This document shows, one piece after another, positions 34,387 through 43,035 of a DNA stretch of 64,000 nucleotides. The DNA lies in NCBI RefSeq assembly GCF_001083785.1, contig NZ_LAVL01000007.1, forward strand, positions 62,001 through 126,000, given 5' to 3'. The notes beneath the pieces are model-generated. The model worked only from the letters and a program-made list of their open reading frames with translations, had not been told where the DNA came from and made no database searches. How positions within the stretch are numbered: position 1 is the first letter of the stretch; the number at the start of each line of letters is the position of its first letter. The position numbers and the translations under genes are program-made. This stretch comes from Nonomuraea sp. SBT364. GTDB lineage: Bacteria; Actinomycetota; Actinomycetes; Streptosporangiales; Streptosporangiaceae.

Positions 34387-36186
34387 CTACGGGGTCACGA
34401 TCGCGAACGCGGGAACCGGGCTGCCCAGTACGGCGGTCAGGCGGTTCAGGACGTTCATGTCGCCCTCGTGCCGGATGCCGTCCGCCGGTTGGCCCGTGAG
34501 CAGGCCGAGCAGGTCCTGCTTGGTGAGCGTGAGCGTCAGGTCCACCTGCTGCGGGCGCGGATCGGCCTGCTGGATGAGCGCGCCGTTGGACAGCGTGGTG
34601 CGGTAGCGCTGGTCGAGGTCCGTCAGGTGCCAGTCGATGGCCAGGCTCTCGTCCCACGCCTTGGGCCCGTCGACGCGGATGGCGATGGAGTCGAAGATCT
34701 GCTCCATCGAAAGGGCGCTGAGCATCTCCGGCGAGGCCGTGTCGAGGTCGGGCGGAACGATGCCACCGACCAGCTCCTGGGCGGCCACCAGGTAGAAGTT
34801 GCGCCAGGTGCCGTTCTCCGCGCCGTGGCCGAGCCGGGTGTAGACCTCGGCGAGCATCGCGCGCGCCCGGCGGTCGCTCTCGTCGGCGAAAACGGCGTGG
34901 TTGAGCAGCGAGGCGGCGAAACGCAGGTCGCCCTCGTCGAGGTAGCGGCGGGCGTAGGAGAGGACGCCCTCACGCCCGCCCATGCACTCGACGTAGCGTC
35001 GCGCCTGCTCGACCGGCGGGTGCTCCCACAGGTGGGCGGGGTTGCCGTCGAACCAGCCCAGGTAGCGCTGGTAGATGGCCTTGACGTTGTGGCTGACCGA
35101 GCCGTAGTAGCCGTGGGTGTGCCACGCCTGCTCCAGAGCGGGCGGCATCCGCATCGCCTCGGCGATCTCGGTGCCCGTCATGCCCTCGTTCATCATCCGC
35201 AGCGTCTGGTCATGCAGGTACGCGTACATGTCGCGCTGCCGCGACAGGAAGGTGACGAGGTTCTCCCTGCCCCAGGTCGGCCAGTGATGCGAGGCGAAGA
35301 CCACGTCGGCCTGGTCGGCGAACAGGGCGATCGCCTCGTTCAGGTAGCGCGCCCACACGCGGGTGTCACGGACCACGGCGCCGCGCAGCGTGAGGATGTT
35401 GTGCTGGTTGTGGGTGGCGTTCTCGGCCATGCACAGGGCCCGGTGGTCGGGGAGGAGGAAGTTCATCTCGGCCGGGGCCTCGGTGCCGGGGGTGAGCTGG
35501 AAGACGATCCGTACCCCGTCCAGGGTCTCCTCCTGCCCGGTGCGCGTGACGTCCTTGGTGGGCGGGATCAGGGAGATGGTGCCGGTCGAGGTGGTCATGC
35601 CCAGACCGGTGCCGATCTGGCCTTCCGGTGAGCGAGGCAGGTCCGGGCCGTACATGTAGACGGCGCGGCGATTCATCGCGGCGCCGGCATAGACGTTCTC
35701 CGACACCGCGTGCTCCATGAACCCGGCCGGCGCCAGGATCGGCACGCCGCCGTCGGTGACGCCGCGTACTCCGCCGAAGTGGTCGGCGTGGGAGTGGGTG
35801 TAGATGACCGCGGTGACCGGGCGGTTCCCCCGCTGGTCACGGTAGAGCTTCAGCCCCGCGGCGGCGCACTCGACGGACAGCAGCGGGTCGACCACGATGA
35901 CGCCGCGCTCGCCCTCGATCAGCGTCATGTTCGACAGGTCGAGGCCGCGCACCTGGTAGATGCCCGCCGTCACCTCGTACAGACCCTGCTTCACGCACAA
36001 CTGCCCCTGCCGCCACAGGCTGGGGTGCGCGGTGTCCGGGCAGTCTCGCTCAAGGAAGCTGTATGCGTCGTTGTCCCACACGACCCGGCCGTCGGCGGTC
36101 CTGATCACTGCGGGATCGAGCGCGGCCAGGAATCCGCGGTCGGCGGCGTCGAAGTCCGCCCGGTCCTGAAAGGGAAGGTCTGCCAT
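34387..36186 (-). CDS. Alkyl sulfatase (SdsA-type metallo-beta-lactamase fold)
   Basis: A 599-residue enzyme. The zinc-binding motif THSHADHFGG lies near residue 133, with further ligands in MAENATHNQHN. A helical dimerisation domain follows (WYGSV-like WHTHGYYGSVSHNVKAIYQRYLGWFDG), and a C-terminal SCP2-like sterol-carrier domain brings in alkyl chains. It hydrolyses primary or secondary alkyl sulfates such as SDS to alcohol and sulfate. No signal peptide is evident, so it is probably cytoplasmic. GGAGGGAAGG precedes the ATG. Standing alone; the SulP transporter at 56 kb is unlinked. Confidence 0.92.
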   Translation of the reverse strand: MADLPFQDRADFDAADRGFLAALDPAVIRTADGRVVWDNDAYSFLERDCPDTAHPSLWRQGQLCVKQGLYEVTAGIYQVRGLDLSNMTLIEGERGVIVVDPLLSVECAAAGLKLYRDQRGNRPVTAVIYTHSHADHFGGVRGVTDGGVPILAPAGFMEHAVSENVYAGAAMNRRAVYMYGPDLPRSPEGQIGTGLGMTTSTGTISLIPPTKDVTRTGQEETLDGVRIVFQLTPGTEAPAEMNFLLPDHRALCMAENATHNQHNILTLRGAVVRDTRVWARYLNEAIALFADQADVVFASHHWPTWGRENLVTFLSRQRDMYAYLHDQTLRMMNEGMTGTEIAEAMRMPPALEQAWHTHGYYGSVSHNVKAIYQRYLGWFDGNPAHLWEHPPVEQARRYVECMGGREGVLSYARRYLDEGDLRFAASLLNHAVFADESDRRARAMLAEVYTRLGHGAENGTWRNFYLVAAQELVGGIVPPDLDTASPEMLSALSMEQIFDSIAIRVDGPKAWDESLAIDWHLTDLDQRYRTTLSNGALIQQADPRPQQVDLTLTLTKQDLLGLLTGQPADGIRHEGDMNVLNRLTAVLGSPVPAFAIVTP

Positions 36187-36345
36187 GAAATCGACCTTCC
36201 CTCCGGTAGTCCGGCCGCCCGGCCGCAGCCGGTATCTTCACCCGCTCGTGAACATCTCTTGCACCGGCTCCCGCCCGGCGCGGGTAGCCCGGCCGCGCGC
36301 TGATCCGCGGCTCCAGCGTCAGCGGGCAGCGAGAACGGGCGACCC

Positions 36346-37353
36346 TCACGAGGTCGCACCGATCCGCCCGGCCTGGATCGTGCTGCCCTGCGTGGTCTCG
36401 ATCACGATCGGCACCCCGTCCGGAACGCGCCCGCGCAGAGCGTCGAGCAGACCGGAAACCGGCGGCAGATCACCCGGCGTCTGAACGCGGATGTGCAACT
36501 CCCGGGAGACGACGTCGACGCCGGCGATCGACGAGTCCGGCACACCGGAGATCCATTCGGCGGCCGCCGCCTTGGCCCGCGCGCTCCAGACGGTCAGCAG
36601 CCAGCTCACCACGGTGTTGGCCGACAACGGGATGACCACCACGACCAGCAGCAGCGCCAGAACGAGCCGGGCACGGCGGTGACTCCGGCCGGACACGGCG
36701 ACCGCCTCGGCCCCGTACCCCGTCGCCGTGAACACCACCATGCCGCCGAGCACGAGAGCCAGCAGATTGGACAGGAACAGCACCAGCGCGCCCAGCGCCA
36801 GCCAGCCCGCACCCCGGCCGAGACACACCCCCACCACGGCCAGCGGCGGCACCAGCGAGATCGCGATGGCCACGCCCGGCAGCACCGCGGAGACGTCGCG
36901 GCGGGCATACGCCACCGCACCGGCCAGCCCCGTGGCGAGCGCGGCCACCAGGTCCATCAGCTTGGGCGAGGTACGCCCCGCGATCTGACTGTTGGCCAGC
37001 AGCTCGTACGAGGCCGGCAGCAACGCCGAGAACACCAGCCCGATCGCGACGACCAGCAGGCCGCCGAAGCACACGAACCCGATCGCTCCCTGGCCGCGAC
37101 GCCGCACCGACGCCAGCGCGATGCCCATGATCGGCGTGCCCAGCGGCGCGATGATCATCGCCCCGATCACGGTGGCCGTCGAATCGGTGAGCACCCCCGC
37201 CGAGGCGATCACCGCCGACAGCGTCAGCATCGTCCAGAACGCCGACTGCTTCGAACGGACGTCGCCCGAGGACAGATCCAGGCTCTCGACCAGGTCCCCC
37301 AGTGGGCGACGCTGCACCTCGGGCAGTACGCGCTCGCGAAGTCCGCTCAGCAT
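36346..37353 (-). CDS. DUF389 membrane protein
   Basis: A 335-residue protein of the DUF389 family. It has an N-terminal soluble start (QRRPLGDLVESLDLSSGDVRSKQSAFWTML), six or so membrane segments including ADSTATVIGAMIIAPLG-type and SLVPPLAVVGVCLG, and a C-terminal soluble domain. Its function is unknown; it is often linked to stress or ion homeostasis. The LapA-like gene lies 46 bases upstream in the same direction and may share its message. Confidence 0.85.
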   Translation of the reverse strand: MLSGLRERVLPEVQRRPLGDLVESLDLSSGDVRSKQSAFWTMLTLSAVIASAGVLTDSTATVIGAMIIAPLGTPIMGIALASVRRRGQGAIGFVCFGGLLVVAIGLVFSALLPASYELLANSQIAGRTSPKLMDLVAALATGLAGAVAYARRDVSAVLPGVAIAISLVPPLAVVGVCLGRGAGWLALGALVLFLSNLLALVLGGMVVFTATGYGAEAVAVSGRSHRRARLVLALLLVVVVIPLSANTVVSWLLTVWSARAKAAAAEWISGVPDSSIAGVDVVSRELHIRVQTPGDLPPVSGLLDALRGRVPDGVPIVIETTQGSTIQAGRIGATS

Positions 37354-37399
37354 GCGATGGTCTCATCAGGCCGCGGGGCGACGATGCGGATTGCGCGTG

Positions 37400-37636
37400 T
37401 CATCGTGCCCGTCGGCCTCTGCGGCTCATCAGCGAGCCGATCAGCATCCCGATGGCGACGCACACCACCAGCGTGATCCACAACGGCGCCGTCACCACGA
37501 TCATGAACAACTGGATCGCCGCGTCCTGCCGATTCTGCAGGATGAACACGATCGCCAGCACCAGCAGAACGAGCGCCAGCCACACGCGTGGCGGCACACC
37601 CTTGAGCCGGCTCGCCGGCCTCTGCTCCGTCACCAT
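37400..37636 (-). CDS. LapA-domain small membrane protein
   Basis: A 78-residue protein from ATG 37636, which follows a GGGGGG stretch. Two hydrophobic helices (WLALVLLVLAIVFILQNRQ and TLVVCVAIGMLIGSLM) enclose the NRQDAAIQLF motif of LapA/DUF1049 proteins, and a basic tail follows. In E. coli the homologue helps lipopolysaccharide assembly; the actinobacterial role is unknown. Earlier in-frame ATGs at 37675 and 37726 have poorer ribosome sites. Confidence 0.72.
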   Translation of the reverse strand: MVTEQRPASRLKGVPPRVWLALVLLVLAIVFILQNRQDAAIQLFMIVVTAPLWITLVVCVAIGMLIGSLMSRRGRRAR

Positions 37637-37781
37637 GTCCCCCCGGATGGCTTCAGTGCCCTTCGCATCGGCCATACCCGAGAAACCGCCGCTGATGTGG
37701 GAAAACCGGCGGTCCCGCCACCACAAGATCGTGGAAGGCCATGGCGCGCCGGGCGCGGGCCGGCTCGGCCAGGCGGATCGG

Positions 37782-38642
37782 TCAGCCGCCGACGGGGCTT
37801 GCCGGAGCGCCGCCCGTGCCCTTGCCCGCGTTGCGGACCAGCCAGGTCGTCACCCCCAGCACCACCAGAGCACGGCGGCCGACCGGCGACCGCAGCGCCG
37901 GCACGGCGGCCACCATCGCCAGCGCCCACATGGACGGATAAGCCCACCGGGGCGAGATCAGCGCACCGACCAGCGAAGCGCCGAACACCACCCCCATCCA
38001 GCCCAGCAGCCGCCGGCTCCCCAGCGAACCGGGTCCGGGAGATGGCGCGAGGAACGACATCGTCCCGCACAAGATCGGGGACAGCACCGACATCGCCAGC
38101 CCGCCGAAATCGACGGGCACGCCTCCGATCAGCACTATTCCGTCATTGACCACGTAGTACGTGGACGACCAGGTCAGCTCGCGCTGCACGACCGTCCATG
38201 CGATCACCAATGCGTACGCCCACGCGCAAGCAGCAGCCGCGCCGCGTCTCCCGCGCCAGGACAACCACACGACGAGCGCGTACGGCAGGGCGTACGAGAC
38301 CAGCTCCAGGAGCTGCCGGAGCTCCTCCTCCACGAACGACCCCTGCGACGCCAGCGCCCCGTACAAGACGGCCCGGGCGAGCGCCGCCAGCAGGAGCGCG
38401 ACGGGTGCGACGAGCGCGGCCACGTTGACCGCCTCTCGCCAGTGCGAACCGGCTCCGCGCCGCACGCGGATGGCCAGCCCGCCACGCACCAGGTCGAACG
38501 TGTCGCGCATCCCGGGCCGATCCCGGCCGGGCTCCGCGCCCGCGAGCAGCACCGCGATCATCTCCTCCTCGTGCAGGGCCCGGTGCTCCGCCGGATACCA
38601 CCGGGCGAGCAGTCGCCGGTAGCGCCGTTCCAGGACCGTCAC
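37782..38642 (-). CDS. Membrane protein coupled to a PadR-like gene
   Basis: A 286-residue protein from GTG 38642. A cytoplasmic head, LERRYRRLLARWYPAEHRALHEEEMIAVLL, is the usual start of membrane proteins encoded after PadR regulators in actinomycetes. It is followed by about seven hydrophobic segments. Function is unknown; such pairs may regulate permeases. Its start overlaps the PadR stop (38639-38641) by 4 bases. Since the PadR gene is 5'-truncated, this gene has probably lost its native promoter and regulator. Confidence 0.75.
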   Translation of the reverse strand: MTVLERRYRRLLARWYPAEHRALHEEEMIAVLLAGAEPGRDRPGMRDTFDLVRGGLAIRVRRGAGSHWREAVNVAALVAPVALLLAALARAVLYGALASQGSFVEEELRQLLELVSYALPYALVVWLSWRGRRGAAAACAWAYALVIAWTVVQRELTWSSTYYVVNDGIVLIGGVPVDFGGLAMSVLSPILCGTMSFLAPSPGPGSLGSRRLLGWMGVVFGASLVGALISPRWAYPSMWALAMVAAVPALRSPVGRRALVVLGVTTWLVRNAGKGTGGAPASPVGG

Positions 38643-38934
38643 TGCGCCCTCCCCAGCTCGCCGAATACCGTCGGCAGGCCGCCGAGCCCCTGCCGGACGC
38701 CCCGGGCGTGCAGCCGGGCCGTCGCCGTGTCCGCGTTGTGCCGCAGTTGCTCGGCCTCCGCTGCCAGCCGAAGCTCGCCCTCCGGCGTCAGCCGGTAGTA
38801 GCGTCGCGCCCGCCCGTCCACGATCTCCTCCTGGTCGGCCGCCACCAGCCCTTCCGCCTGGAGCCGGTCGAGGGCGGCGTACAGGGTGCCGACCCGAAGC
38901 CGCACCCGCGACGGGCACTCCGCCCGGGCAGGGG
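38639..38934 (-). pseudogene. PadR-family regulator missing its N-terminus
   Basis: The reading VRLRVGTLYAALDRLQAEGL, then VDGRARRYYRLTPEGELRLAAE, is a PadR winged helix from mid recognition helix onward. The roughly 30 residues that normally precede it (start and first helices) are absent. Homology ends near 38910, where sequence of the amidase 3' region begins 25-30 bases later. A GTG at 38905 could start an 88-residue fragment without a complete DNA-binding domain. The amidase gene seems to have arrived, or a deletion occurred, across the 5' part of this gene. Confidence 0.7.
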
Positions 38935-40347
38935 TCAGCCGGCGAACACGGGAGGGATCCGCCCCTTCCACGGCATGGCCTGTTCCAGGTGGGCGGCGAT
39001 CCGGAACAACAGGTCCTCGCGTCCGTGGGCGGCGACGAGCTGCACGCCGATCGGCAGCCCGTCGTCGCTCACTCCCAGGGGCAGGCTCATCGCGGGATGG
39101 CCGGTGACGTTGAAGACGACGGTGAACGGCGCGTACGCCGCCAGCGACTCCAGCCAGCCGGTCACCGTGTGGCCGGGGTCGTCGTATCGCAGGGTGCCGT
39201 GCGGCGCCGGGAGGCGGCCCATGGTGGGGGTGACGAGCAGGTCGTACGAGGCGAAGAAGGCGCTCACCGATCTCGTCACCCGGTTCTGGGCGTCGAGTGC
39301 GGTGAGCACGTCCAGCGCGCTGTAGCTCGCGGCCAGATCGAGGAAGCGCCTGGAGACGGCTTCCATCATGGCCGGGTCGGGCCGGCGAGGGGCCAGGAGC
39401 AGGGTGGCGGAGATCGCGACGCCTTCCAGGACCCACGCCCGCATGACGGCTTCCCAGTCCACTTGGGGACCGGCCGCGTCGACGGTGTGTCCCATCCGTT
39501 CCAACTGGCCGCCGGTACGGATCGCGGCCGCGGCCACCTGGGTGTCCACCGCCGTGCCGGGCCAGGACTCGGTGGTCACCGCGACGCGGAGCCGGCCGGG
39601 GTCGGCGCCGAGTTCGGCGGCGTAGGGGCGGCGCGGCGGCGGGGCGGTGTACTTGTCGCCGATCCCGGGACCCTGGACGGCGTCCAGCAGGTGGGCGGCG
39701 TCGCGGACGGTGCGGGTGAGCGCGAAATCGTACGACATGCCGAGCATCGGCTCGCCCGTGTCCGGCCCGCACGGTACGCGGCCGCGGGTCGGCTTGAGAC
39801 CGACCAGGCCGCAGCAGGCGGCCGGGACCCGGATGGAGCCGGCTCCGTCGCTGGCGTGGGCCACGGGCACGGCCCCGGCGGCGACCAGGGCGGCGGCGCC
39901 GCCGCTGGAACCGCCCGCGCCGAGGTCCGGGTTCCAGGGATTGCGGACGGGGCCGTACCGGACCGGTTCGGTGGAGAAGCTGAGGCACAGCTCCGGCACG
40001 GTGGTCAGGCCGAGCGTGACCAGCCCGGCGGCCCGGAAGCGGGCCATCAGGTCGGTGTCGTGCCGCGGGACGACACCGGGCAGGCTGCGGCTGCCGAGGA
40101 AGAACGGCACCCCTTCGGCCACCGGCCCGTGATCCTTGATCAGGAACGGGACCCCGGTGAACGGGCCCTGCCCGGCGTGGTGGAGAGCCGGCTGGAACGG
40201 GGGTAAGGCCAGGCCGTTGACCTGGGCGTTCGCCACGGTCAATGCGTGGCGGGCGGTGGCCTCGATCTCGGCGGCGGTGACCTCGCCGGACGTGATCAGC
40301 TCTGTGAGGCCGAGGGCGTCGTACCTGGCGTATTCGTGAAGTTTCAT
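38935..40347 (-). CDS. Amidase (amidase-signature family)
   Basis: A 470-residue serine amidohydrolase. The catalytic Lys is in PFLIKDHGP, and the Ser-cisSer-Lys signature is GGSSGGAAALVAAGAVPVAH followed by SDGAGSIRVPA. Family members hydrolyse aryl or alkyl amides, 6-aminohexanoate oligomers and the like in the cytoplasm. ATG 40347 is preceded by GAGGACCTC. It is located directly against the truncated PadR gene, suggesting it is a later insertion. Substrate unknown. Confidence 0.9.
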   Translation of the reverse strand: MKLHEYARYDALGLTELITSGEVTAAEIEATARHALTVANAQVNGLALPPFQPALHHAGQGPFTGVPFLIKDHGPVAEGVPFFLGSRSLPGVVPRHDTDLMARFRAAGLVTLGLTTVPELCLSFSTEPVRYGPVRNPWNPDLGAGGSSGGAAALVAAGAVPVAHASDGAGSIRVPAACCGLVGLKPTRGRVPCGPDTGEPMLGMSYDFALTRTVRDAAHLLDAVQGPGIGDKYTAPPPRRPYAAELGADPGRLRVAVTTESWPGTAVDTQVAAAAIRTGGQLERMGHTVDAAGPQVDWEAVMRAWVLEGVAISATLLLAPRRPDPAMMEAVSRRFLDLAASYSALDVLTALDAQNRVTRSVSAFFASYDLLVTPTMGRLPAPHGTLRYDDPGHTVTGWLESLAAYAPFTVVFNVTGHPAMSLPLGVSDDGLPIGVQLVAAHGREDLLFRIAAHLEQAMPWKGRIPPVFAG

Positions 40348-40588
40348 GAGAGGTCCTCTTCGATCACTGGGCGTACTGAAATGGGCGATGGTGCTCCATC
40401 GCCTGGTGTGATCGAAAGGTCTCTACGCTCGGTCCATCACCGGCCATGGTGACAGTGGACGGCTCCAGCGGTCCAACGGGTTTTCGCGCAGGGCGCCACC
40501 GGCCACCCCGGTGGACGACCGCGTACGGCCATGCCGGGGAAGGACGGGACGACTCGAACGCAGGATTGAACGGCCCCCGGGAACGAGC

Positions 40589-41449
40589 TCAGCCGGTGCG
40601 CCGGGACGGCTTCGCCCCCGTCCCGACCAGGAAATCGGTGAGCACTTCGGCGAGTCGTTCGGGCTGATCCTCGGGGACGAGGGTGGACGAGTCCGCGATC
40701 TCGACCAGCCGGCCCTTCGGATACAGCTCGGCGAGTCGAGGACCGTGCTCGCGCGGCATCAATCGATCTTCGGCCGCCCACACGATTAGGACAGGGCGGT
40801 CGAAGGCACCCAGTCGCTCGCTCCAGGCCAGCAAGATCTCGCGCTTGGGCGCCGAGGTGGCGAACTTGGCGAAGTCCCGGCGAATGGCACGGCTCCGGGT
40901 CGCGGGAGCGAACCAGTCGTCCATGATCTCGTCCGGGATCCCGCGCAGGCTCATTCCGCCGTATCCGTTGGGATTGTTCCGGATCACGGGGACGCGCATC
41001 AGCCGCGTAAAAAGCCAGACGCCGCCGGGGATCCTGCACACGGTGGCCGCCGCCTTGGCCGCCGGTCCCGGGGGAAAGTTGTCGAACGCCTCGCAGGCCA
41101 CCAGCACCAGCCGCGCGATCCGCCGGCCCTGCTCCTCCAGGACCAGGAACTGGCCACCGCCCCAGTCGTTGAGCACGAGGGTCACCTCGTCCAGGCCCAG
41201 GCGTTCGACGAACTCACCCAGCAGTCGTGCGACACCGCGCTGGGACAGGTCGGCGTCCCGCTTCATCGGTCGGCGATGGCCGCCCAAGGGCAGGGTGGGC
41301 AGGATGCAGCGATACCCGTCCAGCAGCGGTACCACCTTGCGCCACAGCGTCTCGTTCATGGGCGGGCCGTGGACGAGCACCAGCGCCGGCCCGCTACCGC
41401 CGGTGTCCTGATAGTCGATCGGTCCGGACGACAGCTCGATCTCCGGCAT
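40589..41449 (-). CDS. Haloalkane-dehalogenase-like alpha/beta hydrolase with incomplete triad
   Basis: A 286-residue protein. The oxyanion turn is VHGPPMNETLW and the nucleophile position holds Asp (LNDWGGGQ), as in haloalkane dehalogenases and epoxide hydrolases. The second acid is likely in WAAEDRLMP. The expected catalytic His near the end is replaced: IADSSTLVPEDQPE, where active relatives have a His before PxExP. Such sequences are a recurrent actinobacterial subgroup, so the loss may be ancestral. Divergent from a TetR gene with an 86-base gap containing a small dyad. Confidence 0.8.
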   Translation of the reverse strand: MPEIELSSGPIDYQDTGGSGPALVLVHGPPMNETLWRKVVPLLDGYRCILPTLPLGGHRRPMKRDADLSQRGVARLLGEFVERLGLDEVTLVLNDWGGGQFLVLEEQGRRIARLVLVACEAFDNFPPGPAAKAAATVCRIPGGVWLFTRLMRVPVIRNNPNGYGGMSLRGIPDEIMDDWFAPATRSRAIRRDFAKFATSAPKREILLAWSERLGAFDRPVLIVWAAEDRLMPREHGPRLAELYPKGRLVEIADSSTLVPEDQPERLAEVLTDFLVGTGAKPSRRTG

Positions 41450-41464
41450 CGCGCCTCCATTTGA

Positions 41465-41476
41465 TAGATCGTTCTA
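41465..41476. promoter_or_regulatory. Small dyad between hydrolase and TetR genes
   Basis: TAGATCGTTCTA has 4-base arms TAGA and TCTA; it resembles the TAGA...TCTA sites bound by LmrA/YxaF-type TetR proteins. It sits near both divergent starts. Confidence 0.45.
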
Positions 41477-41535
41477 CTGTAGCCTGGGTGAAGTCCGGCC
41501 GGCCCACCAGGACCCCGGACGGAAGGGCGAAAGAG

Positions 41536-42141
41536 ATGGGACAGGCACGGCCGGATACGCGGCTCAAGATCCAGGGTGCGGCCACGGTGTTGTTCCGCCG
41601 CAACGGCTACTCGGGCACCGGCCTGAAGCGGATCGCGACGGAAGCCGAGGCGCCCTTCGGCTCGATCTACCACTTCTTCCCCGGCGGCAAGCAGCAGCTG
41701 GCCGAGGAGGTGATCCGCACGTCCGGAGCCGAGTACGGCCAGATGGTGCTGGCGTTGCTGGACAGCGTTCCGGACCCGGTCGAGTCCGTCGTGCATGCCT
41801 TCCAGGCGGCCGCGGACCACCTCACCGCGACCGACTATGCCGACGCGTGCCCGATCGCGACGGTGGCACTGGAGGTCGCCGGCACCGATGAAGTCCTACG
41901 GGTCGCGACGGCCGAGGTCTTCGCCGGGTGGGTCGGCGCCGGTGAGCAGTGGTTCGCTCGCTGGGTGTCCGACCAGGACGCGGCGCGGTCACTCGCCTAT
42001 TCGATGATCATGATCCTGGAGGGCGCGTTCGTACTCTCCCGGGCCGCCCGAGATCCGGAGCCGCTGCGGGTGGCCGGCCGATCGATGGCCGAGTTGTTGC
42101 GCACGGCCATCGATCGGGCCGGTCGCCGGCCGAACCGGTGA
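41536..42141 (+). CDS. TetR-family regulator (LmrA/YxaF-like)
   Basis: A 201-residue regulator from ATG 41536 (GAAAGAG ribosome site). The DNA-binding part reads TVLFRRNGYSGTGLKRIATEAEAPFGSIYHFFPGGKQQLAEEVI; the FPGGK turn marks the LmrA/YxaF subgroup. The segment DACPIATVALEVAG in the ligand domain is also typical. It probably represses the divergent hydrolase gene and itself. Confidence 0.9.
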   Translation: MGQARPDTRLKIQGAATVLFRRNGYSGTGLKRIATEAEAPFGSIYHFFPGGKQQLAEEVIRTSGAEYGQMVLALLDSVPDPVESVVHAFQAAADHLTATDYADACPIATVALEVAGTDEVLRVATAEVFAGWVGAGEQWFARWVSDQDAARSLAYSMIMILEGAFVLSRAARDPEPLRVAGRSMAELLRTAIDRAGRRPNR

Positions 42142-42256
42142 CGGCACAGCGGATCGCGGCCCGCGCCCGTGGCCTTCGTCCATCACCCGCTTCGCCCCGT
42201 ACCCGGCGGTCGGAGCCGCTGGATTCGCCGCGGAGGTCGCGGGCTAGGCTGCGGCC

Positions 42257-42976
42257 ATGACCCGCGCGCAGTTGGACAAGCAGCCGCACGAGGTCGCCGC
42301 GATGTTCGACCGCACGGCACGGCGATACGACTTCGTGAACGACCTCATCTCGCTCGGTCAGATGCGGCTGTGGCGCAAGGCCGTCGCCGACGCCGTCGAC
42401 GCGGGCCCCGGCGAGATCGTCCTCGACCTGGGGGCGGGCACGGGCACCTCCACCGACGCCTTCACACGGCTGGGTGCTCGCGCGATCGCCTCCGACTTCT
42501 CCATCGGCATGTTGAGCACGGGAGTCAGGCGCAGGGGGCGCAACGCGCTCACCGGCGCCGGCCTGCCGTTCATCGCGGGTGACGCGCTGAACCTGCCGTT
42601 CGCCGACGACGCCTTCGACGCCGTCACGATCTCCGCGGCGCTGCGCAACGTGCACGACACCGAGCAGGCCCTGCGCGAGATGCTGCGCGTCACCAAGCCG
42701 GGCGGCAGGCTGGTGATCTTCGAATCCTCCCACGTGACGATCAAGTCGTTCGACCTGGTCTACCGCGAGTATCTGATGAAGATGCTGCCCAAGGTGGGCA
42801 AGCTCTTCGGCTCCAACGACGACTCCTACGCGTATCTCGCCGAGTCCATCAGAGACTGGCACGACCAGCCGGCCCTGGCCAGGATCATCCAGAGGGCCGG
42901 CTGGGAGCGGGTCGCGTGGCGGAACCTCGACCTGGGCATCGTCGCCCTGCACAGGGGCTACAAACCCCAGCGCTGA
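42257..42976 (+). CDS. menG: Demethylmenaquinone-type C-methyltransferase (UbiE/MenG family)
   Basis: A 239-residue SAM-dependent methyltransferase. It starts with [22 protein letters not shown], has motif [16 protein letters not shown], then [25 protein letters not shown] and the [15 protein letters not shown] region, as in UbiE/MenG. The expected reaction is methylation of demethylmenaquinone, the last step of menaquinone synthesis. No other men genes are nearby, so a paralogous methyltransferase is possible. TAGGCT, 8 bases before the ATG, suggests a leaderless transcript. Confidence 0.82.
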   Translation: MTRAQLDKQPHEVAAMFDRTARRYDFVNDLISLGQMRLWRKAVADAVDAGPGEIVLDLGAGTGTSTDAFTRLGARAIASDFSIGMLSTGVRRRGRNALTGAGLPFIAGDALNLPFADDAFDAVTISAALRNVHDTEQALREMLRVTKPGGRLVIFESSHVTIKSFDLVYREYLMKMLPKVGKLFGSNDDSYAYLAESIRDWHDQPALARIIQRAGWERVAWRNLDLGIVALHRGYKPQR

Positions 42977-43035
42977 ACCACTGGCGTCATGAGCCGAGGA
43001 CACCGACGTCACCCTGACCCGGCTCCGAGCGGTGA

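Noticed and set aside
34029-34499. A secreted-protein-like plus-strand frame
   Set aside because: It lacks a good ribosome site, matches no family and continues antisense into the alkyl sulfatase. Kept only as a note on the gap.
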